DNA from: Aeromicrobium ginsengisoli
Lineage (GTDB): Bacteria > Actinomycetota > Actinomycetes > Propionibacteriales > Nocardioidaceae
Direction of reading: 5' to 3'
Length of the DNA: 64,000 nt
NCBI RefSeq assembly: GCF_004134905.2
Contig: NZ_SDPQ02000001.1
Coordinates: forward strand, 310,001 to 374,000
The position numbers and the translations under genes were made by a program. Below are positions 10,007 to 20,992 of this stretch, piece after piece (position 1 is the first letter of the stretch; every line of letters starts with the position of its first letter). Below the pieces are notes generated by a model, which worked only from the letters and a program-made list of their open reading frames with translations, was not told where the DNA came from and searched no databases.

Positions 10007-11256
10007 TCACGAGAAGTACTTCTTCGTATGGTGCAACGCCTCGACCAGGGCATCAATTTCCTGAGTCGTCGTGTAGAGGTAGAACGACGCGCGGGTCGTC
10101 GACTGCACCCCGAAGCGCTGGTGGGCCGGCTTGGCGCAGTGATGGCCGGCGCGTACGGCGACGCCGCGCGAGTCGAGCAGCTGCGACACGTCGTGCGGGT
10201 GGATGTCGCCGAGCGTGAAGCTGATCGCTCCCCCGCGGTCGACGGCTTCCTTGGGCCCGACGATCGTCAGGCCGTCGATCTCCTGCAGGGCACCCAAGGC
10301 GTATGCCGTGATGGCCTGCTCGTGGGCGGCGATGTTGTCCATGCCGATCGCCGAGAGGTAGTCGACCGCTGCCCCGAGTCCGACCGACTGCGCGATCGGC
10401 GGTGTGCCGGCCTCGAAGCGTGCCGGCGGCGGAGCGTAGGTCGACTGCGCCATCGTGACGGTCTCGATCATCTCGCCACCGCCGAGGAACGGCGGCAGCT
10501 CGGCGAGCAGGTCGTAGCGACCCCAGAGGACACCGATGCCGGTCGGGCCGACCATCTTGTGGCCCGTGAACGCGACGAAGTCGGCACCCAGCGCGGCGAC
10601 GTCGACCGGCAGCTGCGGGACGGCCTGTGAGGCGTCGACCACGACGAGGGCGCCGACCGAGTGCGCCTTGGCGATGATCGTCTCGAGCGGGTTGATCGTG
10701 CCGAGCATGTTGGACACCCACGCGACCGACACGACCGCGGTCTGCTCGGTGATGAGCTGGTCGATGCCCTCGAGGTCGAGGCGACCTTCGTCCGTCACGC
10801 CGAACCACCGGAGGCTCGCGCCCGTGCGCTGGCTCAGTTGCTGCCACGGCACGATGTTGGAGTGGTGCTCCATCTCGGTGATCACGATCTCGTGGTCCTG
10901 GCCGATGCGACCGGAGTCGCCCAGTACGCGGGCCACGAGATTGAGCGCCTCGGAGGCGTTCTTGGCGAACACGACCTCGTCACGACTGGGTGCGCCGATG
11001 AACGCGGCGACCTTGTCGCGGCCGAGCTCGAACGCGGCACTCGCCTCGGCACCCAGCTGGTGCATCGCGCGGGCGACGTTGGCGTTGTGCTGCCGGTAGT
11101 GGTCGTCGATCGCGTCGATGACCTGCACCGGTTTCTGCGAGGTGTTGGCACTGTCGAGGTAGACCAGCGGGAAGTCGCCGGCCAGGCGACGCCCCAGGAT
11201 CGGGAAGTCCTCCCTGATCCTGGCGACGTCGTACGTCTGGGTGCCCTCGACGACGG

Positions 11257-11260
<4 letters not shown>
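10007..11260 (-). CDS. sufS: SufS cysteine desulfurase
   Basis: A 417-residue group II cysteine desulfurase (PLP enzyme) that releases sulfur from cysteine for Fe-S assembly. PLP lysine K235 is in FTGHKMVGPTGIGVLWG; D209 and H132 (EMEHHSN) match the cofactor site; the persulfide-forming cysteine C375 sits in RAGHHCAKP, typical of group II enzymes. The length is normal. The ATG overlaps the sufC stop by 4 bases. Confidence 0.95.
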
Positions 11261-12021
<761 letters not shown>

Positions 12022-12026
12022 GTGCT

Positions 12027-12344
12027 TCAGCTCCTGGGTGAGAGGTCGACCATGACGGTGTCGCCCTCGATCTGGGTGGGGTAGGTGGGTACGGGTTCAG
12101 TGGCGGGGAGGTTGACCGGCTTGCCGGTGCGGGCGTCGAAGCGCGAGCCGTGCAGCCAGCACTCGATCTCGCAGCCCTCGACCTCGCCCTCCGACAGCGG
12201 GATCGACGCGTGCGAGCACTCGTCGCGCAGCGCGTAGACATCGTCCCCGTCGCGCAGCAGGGCGATCTCCTCGCCGTCGACCTCGACGGCGAGGACCCCC
12301 CCTTGGGGTACGTCGGCCAGTGCGGCCGCGGCGACGAAGCTCAT
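12027..12344 (-). CDS. Rieske-type [2Fe-2S] ferredoxin in the suf operon
   Basis: A 105-residue Rieske protein, the kind called a non-heme iron oxygenase ferredoxin subunit. Cluster ligands C43-x-H45 (ECSHASIPL) and C62-x2-H65 (ECWLHGSRFD) are intact. Actinobacterial suf operons commonly carry this gene between sufD and sufC, suggesting an electron-transfer role in or beside cluster assembly; the exact function is not established. Its start overlaps the sufD stop by 4 bases (ATGA). Confidence 0.9.
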   Translation of the reverse strand: MSFVAAAALADVPQGGVLAVEVDGEEIALLRDGDDVYALRDECSHASIPLSEGEVEGCEIECWLHGSRFDARTGKPVNLPATEPVPTYPTQIEGDTVMVDLSPRS

Positions 12345-13513
12345 CCGATGCGTCCTACGTGCTCGGCCAGCTCCTCCTCGATGGAGGCGACCAGGCGCTC
12401 CTGCAGGGCCGGCACACCGATGCGGCGGATGATGTCGTTGAAGAAGCCGTGCACGACGAGTCGGCGGGCCTCTTCCTCGGCGATGCCGCGGCTCTGCAGG
12501 TAGAACAGGTGCTCGTCGTCGAACCGGCCGGTCGTGGACGCGTGGCCCGCGCCCTCGATGTCGCCGGTCTCGATCTCGAGGTTGGGCACCGAGTCGGCCG
12601 TGGCGCCGTCGGTCAGCACGAGGTTGTCGTTGCTCTCGTACGTCAGGATGCCCTGGGCCTCCTTGCGGATCAGGACGTTGCCGATCCAGACCGTGTGGGC
12701 GTCCTTGCCCTGGAGCGCGCCCTTGTACTCGACATTGCTCTTGGTGCGCGGTGCCGTGTGGTCGACGAACAGCCGGTGCTCGATGTGCTGGCCGGCGTCG
12801 GCGAAGTAGACACCAAGCATCTCGACGCTTCCGCCGGTGCCGAGGTAGTCGGCCGACGTGCTGGCGCGGACGACATCGCCGCCGAGCGAGACCGCGATGT
12901 GGCGGAGCTCGGCGTCGCGGCCGACCCTGGCGTGCTGGGTGACGACGTGGACGCTGTCGTCGTTCCAGTCCTGGATCGTGACGAACGTCAGCTGGGCGCC
13001 GTCCTCGAGGACGACCTCGATGTTCTCGGCCCAGGTCGCTGAGCCGTCATAGTCGACGACCACAACGGCCTTGGAGAACTGGCCGGCGCGTACGAGCAGG
13101 TGTCCTGCCGCAGCCTTCTCCAGTCCCTCGCCGTGCAGGCGGATCGTGGTGGGCTCGGCGATCTCGGCGTTGGCCGGGATCGTCACCTCGAAGACCGAAC
13201 GAGCGGCTTCCCAGGCGCGTGCGGACACGCGATCGACGGGCACGTAGCCCGAGACACCGCGAGCCGAGTCGGCAGCGGGCACGGAGACCGCGGTGACGCC
13301 CTCAGCGGCGTCGACCTCGACCTTGAAGTCTTCGCCGTCGAGCGGGGTGTCCTGGTGCAGGCCGCGGAGGCGCTTGAGCGGCGTGAATCGCCAGATCTCC
13401 TCGAGGCCCGACGGGACCGCGTGGTCCTCAAGATTGAAGGACCCCGCAGGGTGCAAGTGCGACTCGACCGGCGAGAGCTCCAGCGCTTCGGCGACGGTTT
13501 GCGTGGCGGTCAA
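12341..13513 (-). CDS. sufD: SufD scaffold subunit
   Basis: A 390-residue SufD, partner of SufB in the SufBC2D scaffold. It has the right-handed beta-helix character of the family and the C-terminal block [21 protein letters not shown], matching the SufB/SufD C-terminal domain. The start used is TTG at 13513, overlapping the sufB stop as TTGA; no better in-frame start lies nearby. Confidence 0.94.
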   Translation of the reverse strand: MTATQTVAEALELSPVESHLHPAGSFNLEDHAVPSGLEEIWRFTPLKRLRGLHQDTPLDGEDFKVEVDAAEGVTAVSVPAADSARGVSGYVPVDRVSARAWEAARSVFEVTIPANAEIAEPTTIRLHGEGLEKAAAGHLLVRAGQFSKAVVVVDYDGSATWAENIEVVLEDGAQLTFVTIQDWNDDSVHVVTQHARVGRDAELRHIAVSLGGDVVRASTSADYLGTGGSVEMLGVYFADAGQHIEHRLFVDHTAPRTKSNVEYKGALQGKDAHTVWIGNVLIRKEAQGILTYESNDNLVLTDGATADSVPNLEIETGDIEGAGHASTTGRFDDEHLFYLQSRGIAEEEARRLVVHGFFNDIIRRIGVPALQERLVASIEEELAEHVGRIG

Positions 13514-14955
13514 CCGACAGCCCCTTCCATTTGCAGTTCGATCAGACGGTTGAGCTCGAGGGCGTACTCCATCGGCAGCTCACGCGCGATGGGCTCGACG
13601 AAGCCGCGCACGATCATCGCCATGGCCTCGTCCTCCTCCATGCCGCGTGACATGAAGTAGAAGAGCTGATCGTCGCTGAGCTTGGACACCGTGGCCTCGT
13701 GGCCCAGCGTCACGTCGTCCTCGCGGACGTCGACGTACGGGTAGGTGTCGGAGCGGCTGATCTGGTCGACCAGGAGCGCGTCGCACTTGACCGTGCTGGC
13801 CGAGCCCTCGGCGCCCTCGAGCACCTGCAGGAGGCCGCGGTAGGACGTACGTCCGCCGCCACGGGCGACCGACTTGCTCAGGATCGAGCTCGACGTGTTG
13901 GGCGCGGCGTGCACCATCTTGGCGCCGGCGTCCTGGTGCTGGCCCTCGCCGGCGAACGCGATCGACAGCGTCTCGCCGCGCGCGTGCTCGCCCATGAGGT
14001 AGACAGCCGGGTACTTCATCGTGACCTTGGAGCCGATGTTGCCGTCGACCCACTCCATCGTGGCGCCCTCTTCGCAGACGGCGCGCTTGGTGACGAGGTT
14101 GTAGACGTTGTTGGACCAGTTCTGGATCGTCGTGTAGCGGACGCGGGCGCCCTTCTTGACGACGATCTCGACGACGGCCGAGTGCAGCGAGTCGCTGGAG
14201 TAGATCGGCGCGGTGCAGCCCTCGACGTAGTGCACGTACGAGCCCTCGTCGGCGATGATCAGCGTGCGCTCGAACTGGCCCATGTTCTCGGTGTTGATGC
14301 GGAAGTAGGCCTGCAACGGGATGTCGACGTGGACGCCCTTGGGGACGTAGATGAACGAGCCACCGGACCACACCGCCGAGTTGAGCGCAGAGAACTTGTT
14401 GTCGCCGACCGGGATGATCGTGGCGAAGTACTCCTTGAAGAGCTCCGGGTGCTCCTTGAGTGCCGTGTCGGTGTCGAGGAAGAGGACGCCCTGCTCCTCG
14501 AGATCCTCACGGATCGAGTGGTAGACGACCTCGGACTCGTACTGAGCGGCGACGCCGGAGACCAGACGCTGCTTCTCGGCCTCGGGGATGCCGAGGCGGT
14601 CGTACGTGTTCTTGATGTCGTCAGGCAGGTCGTCCCACGTCGCAGCGACCTTCTCGGTCGACCGCACGAAGTACTTGATGTTGTCGAAGTCGATGCCACT
14701 GAGGTCGGAGCCCCACGTCGGCATGGGCTTGCGACCGAAGAGCTTCAGGCCCTTGAGGCGAAGGTCGAGCATCCACTCGGGCTCGTTCTTGAGCGCCGAG
14801 ATGTTGCGGACGACGTCCTCGCTGAGTCCGCGCTGCGACGTTGCGCCGGCGTCGGTCTTGTCGGCCCAGCCGAACTCGTAGCGGCCGACATCCTTGAGGC
14901 CCGGATTGGCCTCTTCGATGGCATTGGGTGCGTTGGTCTCTGACGTGGTCGTCAT
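13510..14955 (-). CDS. sufB: SufB scaffold subunit
   Basis: A 481-residue SufB, on which the nascent Fe-S cluster is assembled. It has the signature [19 protein letters not shown], the [12 protein letters not shown] strand and the C-terminal [22 protein letters not shown]295 lies in the [14 protein letters not shown] region; a conserved cysteine near here is a cluster/persulfide site in characterised SufB proteins. No intein is present, unlike some mycobacterial SufB. The ATG at 14955 has AGAGAGG upstream and overlaps the sufR stop. Confidence 0.95.
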   Translation of the reverse strand: MTTTSETNAPNAIEEANPGLKDVGRYEFGWADKTDAGATSQRGLSEDVVRNISALKNEPEWMLDLRLKGLKLFGRKPMPTWGSDLSGIDFDNIKYFVRSTEKVAATWDDLPDDIKNTYDRLGIPEAEKQRLVSGVAAQYESEVVYHSIREDLEEQGVLFLDTDTALKEHPELFKEYFATIIPVGDNKFSALNSAVWSGGSFIYVPKGVHVDIPLQAYFRINTENMGQFERTLIIADEGSYVHYVEGCTAPIYSSDSLHSAVVEIVVKKGARVRYTTIQNWSNNVYNLVTKRAVCEEGATMEWVDGNIGSKVTMKYPAVYLMGEHARGETLSIAFAGEGQHQDAGAKMVHAAPNTSSSILSKSVARGGGRTSYRGLLQVLEGAEGSASTVKCDALLVDQISRSDTYPYVDVREDDVTLGHEATVSKLSDDQLFYFMSRGMEEDEAMAMIVRGFVEPIARELPMEYALELNRLIELQMEGAVG

Positions 14956-15638
14956 GAGGGCAGCCTCTCTGCTGGGTTGTTCTTGGGCAGGTGGGTCGTG
15001 CAGACACCGTCGCCGTGGGCGATCGTGGCGAGCCGCTGCACATGGGTGCCGAGGAGACGCGCGAACATCTCGGTCTCGGCCTCGCACATCTGGGGGAACT
15101 CCTCGGCCACGTGGGCGACCGGGCAGTGGTGCTGGCACATCTGGGTGCCGGCGGGGGTCGAGCCGACCGATGCGGCGTAGCCGTCGGAGCTCAGGGCCTC
15201 GGCGAGCACCCGGGGGCGCTGGTCCGGCTCGGCCATGGCGAGCAGCGGGCGGTAGCGCGCCTCGATGTCGGTGAGCCGGTGGCGGGCGAACTCCATGACG
15301 GCGTCGTCTCCCCCGGTCTCGGCGAGGTAGCGGAGGGCGCCGGCGGCCAGCACGTCGTAGGCGTGGCCGAAGTGGTCGCGGCCCGCGTCGGTGATGACGA
15401 AGACCTTGGCGGGACGTCCGCGGCCGCGCTGGCCTGTGACGCGCTGGTCACGCGCCTCGAGGACACCGTCGGCCAGGAGCTGGTCGAGGTGCCGGCGTAC
15501 GGCGGCCGGCGTCAGGCGCAGCTGGACCGCGAGGTCCGCTGCCGTCGACGGGCCGTTCTGGAGGATCGTCGTGGCGACACGTTCCCGGGTCGGAGCGTCG
15601 TCGACCACCGACGCGTCATCCGAACCGGTGTATTTCAC
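14952..15638 (-). CDS. sufR: SufR-type Fe-S sensing repressor
   Basis: A 228-residue winged-helix regulator heading the suf operon. The N-terminal DNA-binding domain spans about residues 17-80 ([28 protein letters not shown], then a basic [10 protein letters not shown] wing). The C-terminal half carries the cluster ligands C168-x3-C172, C185 and C213. Known SufR proteins repress the operon when cluster-loaded and release it on iron limitation or oxidative damage. The GTG start is assigned; its stop overlaps the sufB start, so regulator and scaffold are co-translated. Confidence 0.9.
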   Translation of the reverse strand: MKYTGSDDASVVDDAPTRERVATTILQNGPSTAADLAVQLRLTPAAVRRHLDQLLADGVLEARDQRVTGQRGRGRPAKVFVITDAGRDHFGHAYDVLAAGALRYLAETGGDDAVMEFARHRLTDIEARYRPLLAMAEPDQRPRVLAEALSSDGYAASVGSTPAGTQMCQHHCPVAHVAEEFPQMCEAETEMFARLLGTHVQRLATIAHGDGVCTTHLPKNNPAERLPS

Positions 15639-15685
15639 AAGACAAGTGTGCCTTTATTCACCAAGGCTAATCAACGAAGGTCAAC
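15639..15685 (-). promoter_or_regulatory. suf operon promoter region, possible SufR operator
   Basis: The 47 bp between sufR and the MMPL gene are AT-richer than the surroundings. On the minus strand they contain TTGATT and TTGACC (possible -35) and an inverted repeat GCCTT-N8-AAGGC, a candidate SufR operator. The first half of an IdeR-like box (TTAGGTT) is also visible, but its second half is not. Confidence 0.4.
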
Positions 15686-17809
15686 CTAACCCCGTGCGTC
15701 GACGCGAACCGCCTTCTCCTCCTCCGTCTCGTCACCGTGACCCGGCCACCACGCCGCGTGCCCGATGAGGGCTGTGAGCGCAGGCGTCAGGAACATCGCC
15801 ATGACGAACGCGGCCACGAAGATGCCGAACGACAGCGCGAATCCCATCGAGGTGATGAGCGAGTTGCCGCCGAGCATCAAGGCCGCGAACGTGCCGGCGA
15901 GGATGACGCCGGCCGCAGCGATCGTCGGACCGGCGTGCCGTACGGCCTGCGCGGCCGCGTCGCGGGGACTTCGCCCTTCGCGAGCCTCCTCGCGGAGCCG
16001 GGCGATCATCAAGATGTTGTAGTCGGTGCCGAGGGCCACGACGAACAGGTAGATGTAGATCGGCAGCATGAAGATCAGCCCGTCGAGGCCCTGGATGTGC
16101 TGGAACACAATGACCGTGGCGCCGAGTGTCGCGCCGAAGCCGAGGCCGACGGAGACCATGAGGTACAACGGAGCGACCAGGCTGCGCAGCAGCAGCGCCA
16201 GGATGATCATGATCACCACCGCGGCCACCGGGAACACGATCGAGTAGTCGCGGTTCATGGCCTTCTGCATGTCGACGAACACCGACGTGGTGCCGCCCAC
16301 GAACGCCTCGGTGCCCTCTGGTGCGGCCTCGTGTGCAGCATCGCGAATAGGTCCCTTGACGTCCGCGATCGCCGCGTCAGAGGTCGGGTCGTGGTCGAGC
16401 AGGGCGTTGTAGACCGCGGTGCGGCCGTCCTCCGACAGCGTTCCCGGCGAGACCTGGGCGATGCCCTTGGTTCGGCCGAGGTCGGCGGCGAACGCGTCGA
16501 CGGTCGTCTGGTCGAGCTTGTTGTCAGAGCTCAGCAGGACGGTCGTCGGGTCGGTCACACCGGCGGGCAGGCCCTTCTCGAGAGTCTTGATCGCCTTGGT
16601 GGACTCGACGTCCTTGGGCAGGCTCGAGTTGAAGTCGAACGACGGGTTGAAGCCGATCGTGAACGAGGCGAGCACCGCGAGCAGGAGTCCGGCGGCGCCG
16701 GCAAAACGTACGGGATGCTTGCCGAGCGACGTGCCGATCGAGGCGAAACGGGTGCCCGCAGGCTCGTCGCGCCACTTCTTGGACGGCCAGAACAGGGCTC
16801 GGCCCAGCAGTGTCAGCAGGGCCGGCACCAGGGTGAGCGCGGCGAGGAGGGTGACCGCGACCGCGATCGCCAGCGCCGGGCCGATCGACCGGAAGATGCT
16901 CAGGCTCGACAGCACCAGCGCCATGAACGACACGATCACGGCGCCACCGGCGGACGCGATCGCCTCTCCGGCCCGCTCGAGAGCCGTGCCGATGGCGATC
17001 TTGGTGTCCTCGCCGGTGCGCAGTCGCTCCCGATAACGGAAGAGCAGGAACAGGATGTAGTCGGTGCCGATGCCGTAGAGCACCACGATCAGGATGACCT
17101 GGATCGAGCTGTCGGCCTTGAGGTCGAAGATGTCGTTGGCCCAGGCGATCAGACCCGTGGCGATGAATGACACGAGCGTCACCACGACGATCGGCAGCAG
17201 GCAGATGATCACGCTGTGGAAGATCAGGGCCAGCAGCACCACGATCAGCACGATCGTGGCCAGGCCGACGATCTCCATGGTCTTGGCGGACGAGTCCTCG
17301 GAGTCGACGCTCTGCGGAGCGGCTCCGGTCATGCGGAGCTGCAGTCCGGTGTCCTTGACGAGCGGCTTCGCGTCCTTGCGCAGGTCCTTGGCCGCGTCCA
17401 TCGACTGCGTGTCGTAGCCCGTCGCGTTGTCGGCCAACCCCACGACGGCGATCTGGACGAGCTTGTTGTCCGAGGGCGGCTGCACCGTGCCCGGCACGAA
17501 CGCCTTGTCCAGCTTGCCGTTGAGCTCATCGACCACCGACTCGACCTTGGCGCTGTCCTCGGCTGTGAGCTTGCCGCCGTCCTTGCGGTCGAAGACGAGG
17601 ATCGCGCCGGGCTGGCCCTGGCTCGGAAAGGCCTTCTCCTGCAGGTTGGCTGCTTTGATCGACTCGTAGTGCTTCGGGAGGAACTCGGCCTCGTCCGTCG
17701 TTGCGGTGAGCCCCGGCGCGGTCGTGATGACGACCACGGCGAGAGCGACCCACGTGCCGAGCACGATCCAGGGACGACGGGTTACGAAACGGCCGAGTGC
17801 AGAGAACAT
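15686..17809 (-). CDS. MMPL family RND-type transporter
   Basis: A 707-residue membrane protein of the MMPL/RND family, used in actinobacteria for lipid or drug export. It starts MFSALGRFVTRRPWIVLGTW (helix 1), then a large external loop, a five-helix bundle, a second external loop and a second bundle ending before a charged tail (GDETEEEKAVRVDARG). Both bundles contain the family proton-relay motifs GTDYILFLLFRYRE and GTDYNILMIARLREE. No cognate regulator or accessory gene is adjacent. A -10 (TAGTTT) lies 7 nt before the ATG. Confidence 0.88.
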   Translation of the reverse strand: MFSALGRFVTRRPWIVLGTWVALAVVVITTAPGLTATTDEAEFLPKHYESIKAANLQEKAFPSQGQPGAILVFDRKDGGKLTAEDSAKVESVVDELNGKLDKAFVPGTVQPPSDNKLVQIAVVGLADNATGYDTQSMDAAKDLRKDAKPLVKDTGLQLRMTGAAPQSVDSEDSSAKTMEIVGLATIVLIVVLLALIFHSVIICLLPIVVVTLVSFIATGLIAWANDIFDLKADSSIQVILIVVLYGIGTDYILFLLFRYRERLRTGEDTKIAIGTALERAGEAIASAGGAVIVSFMALVLSSLSIFRSIGPALAIAVAVTLLAALTLVPALLTLLGRALFWPSKKWRDEPAGTRFASIGTSLGKHPVRFAGAAGLLLAVLASFTIGFNPSFDFNSSLPKDVESTKAIKTLEKGLPAGVTDPTTVLLSSDNKLDQTTVDAFAADLGRTKGIAQVSPGTLSEDGRTAVYNALLDHDPTSDAAIADVKGPIRDAAHEAAPEGTEAFVGGTTSVFVDMQKAMNRDYSIVFPVAAVVIMIILALLLRSLVAPLYLMVSVGLGFGATLGATVIVFQHIQGLDGLIFMLPIYIYLFVVALGTDYNILMIARLREEAREGRSPRDAAAQAVRHAGPTIAAAGVILAGTFAALMLGGNSLITSMGFALSFGIFVAAFVMAMFLTPALTALIGHAAWWPGHGDETEEEKAVRVDARG

Positions 17810-17816
17810 GTCGCAA

Positions 17817-17864
17817 AAACTATCGTTCCGGGTGTCGCGGACGTGAGTGGGGTCAGGATACGTT
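17817..17864. promoter_or_regulatory. Divergent leaderless promoters, MMPL / YbaK-like gene
   Basis: Minus strand: TAGTTT (17817-17822), 7 nt before the MMPL ATG. Plus strand: TACGTT (17859-17864), 7 nt before the GTG at 17872. The divergent region is 62 bp. Confidence 0.55.
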
Positions 17865-17871
17865 TCGCATC

Positions 17872-18357
17872 GTGACCGAACATGCCTCCATCACCCGGTT
17901 CCGGGCCGAGCTCGAGAGCCGCGGCGGGACCGGCCGCATCGTCGTGCTGCCCGACTCGGTGCACACTGCCGCTCTGGCCGCCGATGCGCTGGGCTGCGAG
18001 GTCGGCGCGATCGCCAACAGCCTGCTGTTCGCGGCGACGACCCTCGCAGGCGACACCGAGCCGGTCCTCGTGCTCACCTCGGGAGCACATCGCGTCGACA
18101 CCGAGAAGGTGGCCGCCTCGATCGAGGTGGCGGCGCTGAAACGGGCGAAGCCGGAGTTCGTACGCGAGCACACCGGTCAGGTCATCGGCGGCGTCTCCCC
18201 CATCGCCCACCCCTCGCCGATCCCGACGTTCCTGGATCCGGCGCTGCGGGCGTACGGCGAGATATGGGCCGCAGCCGGGCACCCCGCTGCGGTGTTCTCG
18301 ACGACGTACGACGAGCTGCGTCAGATGACCGGCGCGCGGGAGATCGCGGTCAACTGA
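17872..18357 (+). CDS. YbaK/aminoacyl-tRNA deacylase-like protein
   Basis: A 161-residue protein of the YbaK/ProX family, which hydrolyses mischarged aminoacyl-tRNA in trans. Family features are the N-terminal TAALAADALGCEVGAIANSLLF, the central KVAASIEVAALKRAKPEFVREHTGQVIGGVSPIAH with the conserved G-x-x-x-G-G-x-x-P motif, and the ending VFSTTYDELRQMTGA. The substrate amino acid cannot be told from sequence. The GTG start is chosen from the -10 hexamer and family alignment. Confidence 0.85.
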   Translation: MTEHASITRFRAELESRGGTGRIVVLPDSVHTAALAADALGCEVGAIANSLLFAATTLAGDTEPVLVLTSGAHRVDTEKVAASIEVAALKRAKPEFVREHTGQVIGGVSPIAHPSPIPTFLDPALRAYGEIWAAAGHPAAVFSTTYDELRQMTGAREIAVN

Positions 18358-18370
18358 CCATCAGGGTCCG

Positions 18371-18466
18371 GTGAGGGACCTGCTCCCCGTCGCCTCGGGC
18401 TTGCTGCTCGCCGGGCTGGTGCCGCTGGTCCGGGCGTCGGGCCTGGATCTGGTCCACGCGGCCTGA
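18371..18466 (+). CDS. Possible 31-residue hydrophobic peptide
   Basis: A short frame starting GTG, 13 nt after the YbaK-like gene, encoding VRDLLPVASGLLLAGLVPLV then a short polar end (LDLVHAA). It could be a tiny membrane peptide, but the ribosome site (AGGG) is weak and such frames arise by chance at this GC. The 113-bp gap otherwise shows nothing. Confidence 0.2.
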   Translation: MRDLLPVASGLLLAGLVPLVRASGLDLVHAA

Positions 18467-18470
18467 GGGC

Positions 18471-19763
18471 TCAGCCTTCGATCGATCCCGCCGGGAGCAC
18501 GGCTGCGTCGGCCGCTCGCATGCCGGCGTCCCACCCACGGGCGTCGAACGTCGCGCGGCGGGATCCGGACGTGACGTGCGGGAACAGCCGATCGAACTCG
18601 TCGTCGATCGCCTCGGCCTGGCGCTGGAACACGGGCACGAGATCCGTGCCGTAGGCAGAAGTGGCCTCGGCATTCGACGCAGCGAGTCGCTCGCCGATGC
18701 GAGTCGCATAGGCGCTGAGGAACGCCTTGCGGAACCCGGACGATCGCTCGCCGGCGCTCGGCCTGGCCTCCTGACCGGCTTGGGTCATCGCCCTTGTGGC
18801 CTGCACCAGCGCAGACGTGAACAGCATCTCGACCTGTTCGAGGTCGGTGGGCACACCCAGGAGAGTCATCGACGAGGCGAAGTCGTTCCACACCGCCCGG
18901 GTGCGGTTGGCTCGCGCGACCACGTCGAGCAGGCGCGCCTTCTCCAACGCGTACGGATGATCGATCAGCACGCGGATGCCCTGCACGTCGACGGGGTCGC
19001 CCGCGTCGTCATGCAGCAACGCCTCGTCGATCGCGTGCCGGGTCATGATGTCCTGCGCCTTGGCGGTCAGGGCCTCGGCCTCGGGGGCGAACTCGGTCGA
19101 CTCTGCCTTGGCCAACAGGGCGCGCACCCGGACGATGGTCTTGGCGTGCCCCTCGTTCGTGTGCATCGACGCCTGTCGTCGAACGCGCCCCCACTGGGAT
19201 GGCGGCGGGACGAGCAGCTGGGAGCGCGGCAGGTCGCGGATGAAGTCGAGGGCGACCAGCGCGGTCTCCCACTCGGCGTGTGACGCATCGCCGTCGGGGC
19301 TCAGCAGCGTCGCCGAGCCGTCGTGCCGTGCGGCCAGCAGGCCGAGCTGGGTGCGCCACGTGTCAGGTGCCTGCTGCATCGCGTCGGATCGCCGGGCGTC
19401 GACGAGGACTGCGCGGGAGAACCATGCGGCGGCTGCGGCTGAGGTGTGCCGGCGGAGCGCGTGCACGAGCTCTTGTGGTTGCCATCCGTACTCCCAGGCG
19501 CGGCTGATGCGCGAGAGCACCTCGCCGGCGACCAGGCTGGCGGGGTTGAGCTGAGGGCTCTCGGCCGCAGCCGCCAGCTCGTTGAGCAGCTGGATGCGGG
19601 GCCCCGCGGCGCGTGGCGCGGCGGCGGCATAGCGAGCGGCCATCGAGATCAGGTCGTTCAGCTCGGCCAAGGTGACGGACCCAGCCTCCGGCGCAGTGTG
19701 ACGCGGTGCGCTCCCGTGCGATCGCCGACGGGCCTCACGGCGTTCGCGGCTGTTCTTCCCCAT
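18471..19763 (-). CDS. DUF2786 domain-containing protein
   Basis: A 430-residue cytoplasmic protein with a central DUF2786 domain (AKTIVRVRALLAKAESTEFA, then EAEALTAKAQDIMTRHAIDEALL), found in phage and bacterial proteins of unknown role. The N-terminus is basic (GKNSRERREARRRSHG), suggesting nucleic-acid contact. The ATG at 19763 has AAGGATGG upstream; a longer frame to 19877 is possible but lacks a start signal. It is divergent from the primase-polymerase gene. Confidence 0.7.
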   Translation of the reverse strand: MGKNSRERREARRRSHGSAPRHTAPEAGSVTLAELNDLISMAARYAAAAPRAAGPRIQLLNELAAAAESPQLNPASLVAGEVLSRISRAWEYGWQPQELVHALRRHTSAAAAAWFSRAVLVDARRSDAMQQAPDTWRTQLGLLAARHDGSATLLSPDGDASHAEWETALVALDFIRDLPRSQLLVPPPSQWGRVRRQASMHTNEGHAKTIVRVRALLAKAESTEFAPEAEALTAKAQDIMTRHAIDEALLHDDAGDPVDVQGIRVLIDHPYALEKARLLDVVARANRTRAVWNDFASSMTLLGVPTDLEQVEMLFTSALVQATRAMTQAGQEARPSAGERSSGFRKAFLSAYATRIGERLAASNAEATSAYGTDLVPVFQRQAEAIDDEFDRLFPHVTSGSRRATFDARGWDAGMRAADAAVLPAGSIEG

Positions 19764-19876
19764 GGATCCATCCTTGCTGGATCGCCCGCCATCTGAAAAT
19801 CCGCCGTCGGAGTCGGTGGAGATCGACGAGCAGCGACGCGATCTGTGGACGGACACCCGCCAAGTGCTCACGCCCA

Positions 19877-19882
19877 TAGAGT
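19877..19882 (+). promoter_or_regulatory. -10 element of the primase-polymerase gene (leaderless)
   Basis: TAGAGT, 6 nt before the ATG at 19889; the spacer is GGCTCC and there is no Shine-Dalgarno. Confidence 0.55.
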
Positions 19883-19888
19883 GGCTCC

Positions 19889-20944
19889 ATGGCGAGCGAT
19901 GCGGTCGAGATCGAGGCCGGCGGGCGTGACGTCCGCGTCTCGAGTCCGACGAGGGTGATCTACGAGGCGACCGACTTCTCCCCCGAGGTCACCAAGCTGA
20001 TGGTCGCGGAGTACTACGTCGCGGTCGAGAACGGCCTCATGCGGGCGCTTCGCAACCGTCCGGTCGCCCTCGAGCGGTGGCCCAAGGGCGTACGTGAAGG
20101 CATGGTCATGTCGACACGTGCTGACAGCCACGGCGACGCGTTCTACCAGAAGCGGATGATGCGCGGCGCGCCTCCGTACGTCGAGAGCACGCGCATCCTG
20201 TTCCCGTCGGGCCGGGTCGCCGATGAGATCTGCATGACCGAGATCGCCACGGCGGCATGGGCGGCACACATGGGCGCCATCACGTTCCACCCCTGGCCGA
20301 CCCGCCGCGACGACAACGACCGCCCCGACGAGCTGCGCATCGACCTCGACCCGTTCGGTTCGGCGACGTTCGGCGATGCCGTACGCATTGCTGGTGTCGC
20401 GCGGGAGCTGTTCGAGGAGCTCGGCATCCGGGCGTTCCCCAAGACCAGCGGCAAGCGCGGCATCCACGTCTACGTACGCATCGAGCCGAGGTGGACCTTC
20501 ACCGACGTACGCCACGGCGCGATCGCGATCGCCCGCGAGCTCGAGAAGCGTACGCACGGCGTCACGACAGCCTGGTGGAAGGAAGAACGCGAGGACAACG
20601 TGTTCGTGGACTTCAACCAGAACTGCCGCGACCGGACCATCGCCTCGGCCTACAGCCTGCGACCTGCTCCGGGCGCCCCGGTCTCGACGCCGGTGTCGTG
20701 GGACGAGCTGGCGACTCTCGACGACCCGCGCGTCTTCACGCTGCACACCGTGCCCGAGCGTCTGGCCTCCAGCGGTGACGCGTGGGCAGAGATCGACGAC
20801 GTGCACCACTCGTTGCAGCCCCTGCTCGACCTGTGGGACGCGCATCCGGTCGAGATGCCGTATCCGCCGGAATACCCGAAGATGCCGGGCGAGCCCAAGC
20901 GCGTCCAGCCGAGCAAGGCCAAGAAGGTCGTCGAGGACGCCTGA
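19889..20944 (+). CDS. Stand-alone LigD-type primase-polymerase (PolDom)
   Basis: A 351-residue archaeo-eukaryotic-primase-like polymerase, homologous to the LigD polymerase domain but not fused to ligase or nuclease. These enzymes add ribo- or deoxyribonucleotides at gaps and ends. The metal-binding DLD is at 152-154 (RIDLDPFG), the nucleotide-binding block SGKRGIHVYV at 187-196, and the third acidic residue D241 in FVDFNQN. The last ~90 residues are a proline-rich linker-like tail. A LigC-type ligase lies 0.9 kb downstream on the other strand. In mycobacteria Prim-PolC and LigC cooperate in gap repair; a similar partnership is inferred here. No Ku gene is in the window. Confidence 0.88.
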   Translation: MASDAVEIEAGGRDVRVSSPTRVIYEATDFSPEVTKLMVAEYYVAVENGLMRALRNRPVALERWPKGVREGMVMSTRADSHGDAFYQKRMMRGAPPYVESTRILFPSGRVADEICMTEIATAAWAAHMGAITFHPWPTRRDDNDRPDELRIDLDPFGSATFGDAVRIAGVARELFEELGIRAFPKTSGKRGIHVYVRIEPRWTFTDVRHGAIAIARELEKRTHGVTTAWWKEEREDNVFVDFNQNCRDRTIASAYSLRPAPGAPVSTPVSWDELATLDDPRVFTLHTVPERLASSGDAWAEIDDVHHSLQPLLDLWDAHPVEMPYPPEYPKMPGEPKRVQPSKAKKVVEDA

Positions 20945-20992
20945 ACCACGACATTCATGGGGCCCTCACAGGCGTACCCGGTGTTGTCTGCC

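Noticed and set aside
15650..15685. IdeR/DmdR iron box before sufR
   Set aside because: Only the TTAGGTT half matches; the expected inverted AACCTAA half at the right spacing is missing.
18350..18470. A tRNA or structured RNA in the gap after the YbaK-like gene
   Set aside because: No cloverleaf, anticodon loop or CCA-type end could be found. Only a weak inverted repeat near GGGCTCAGCC is visible.
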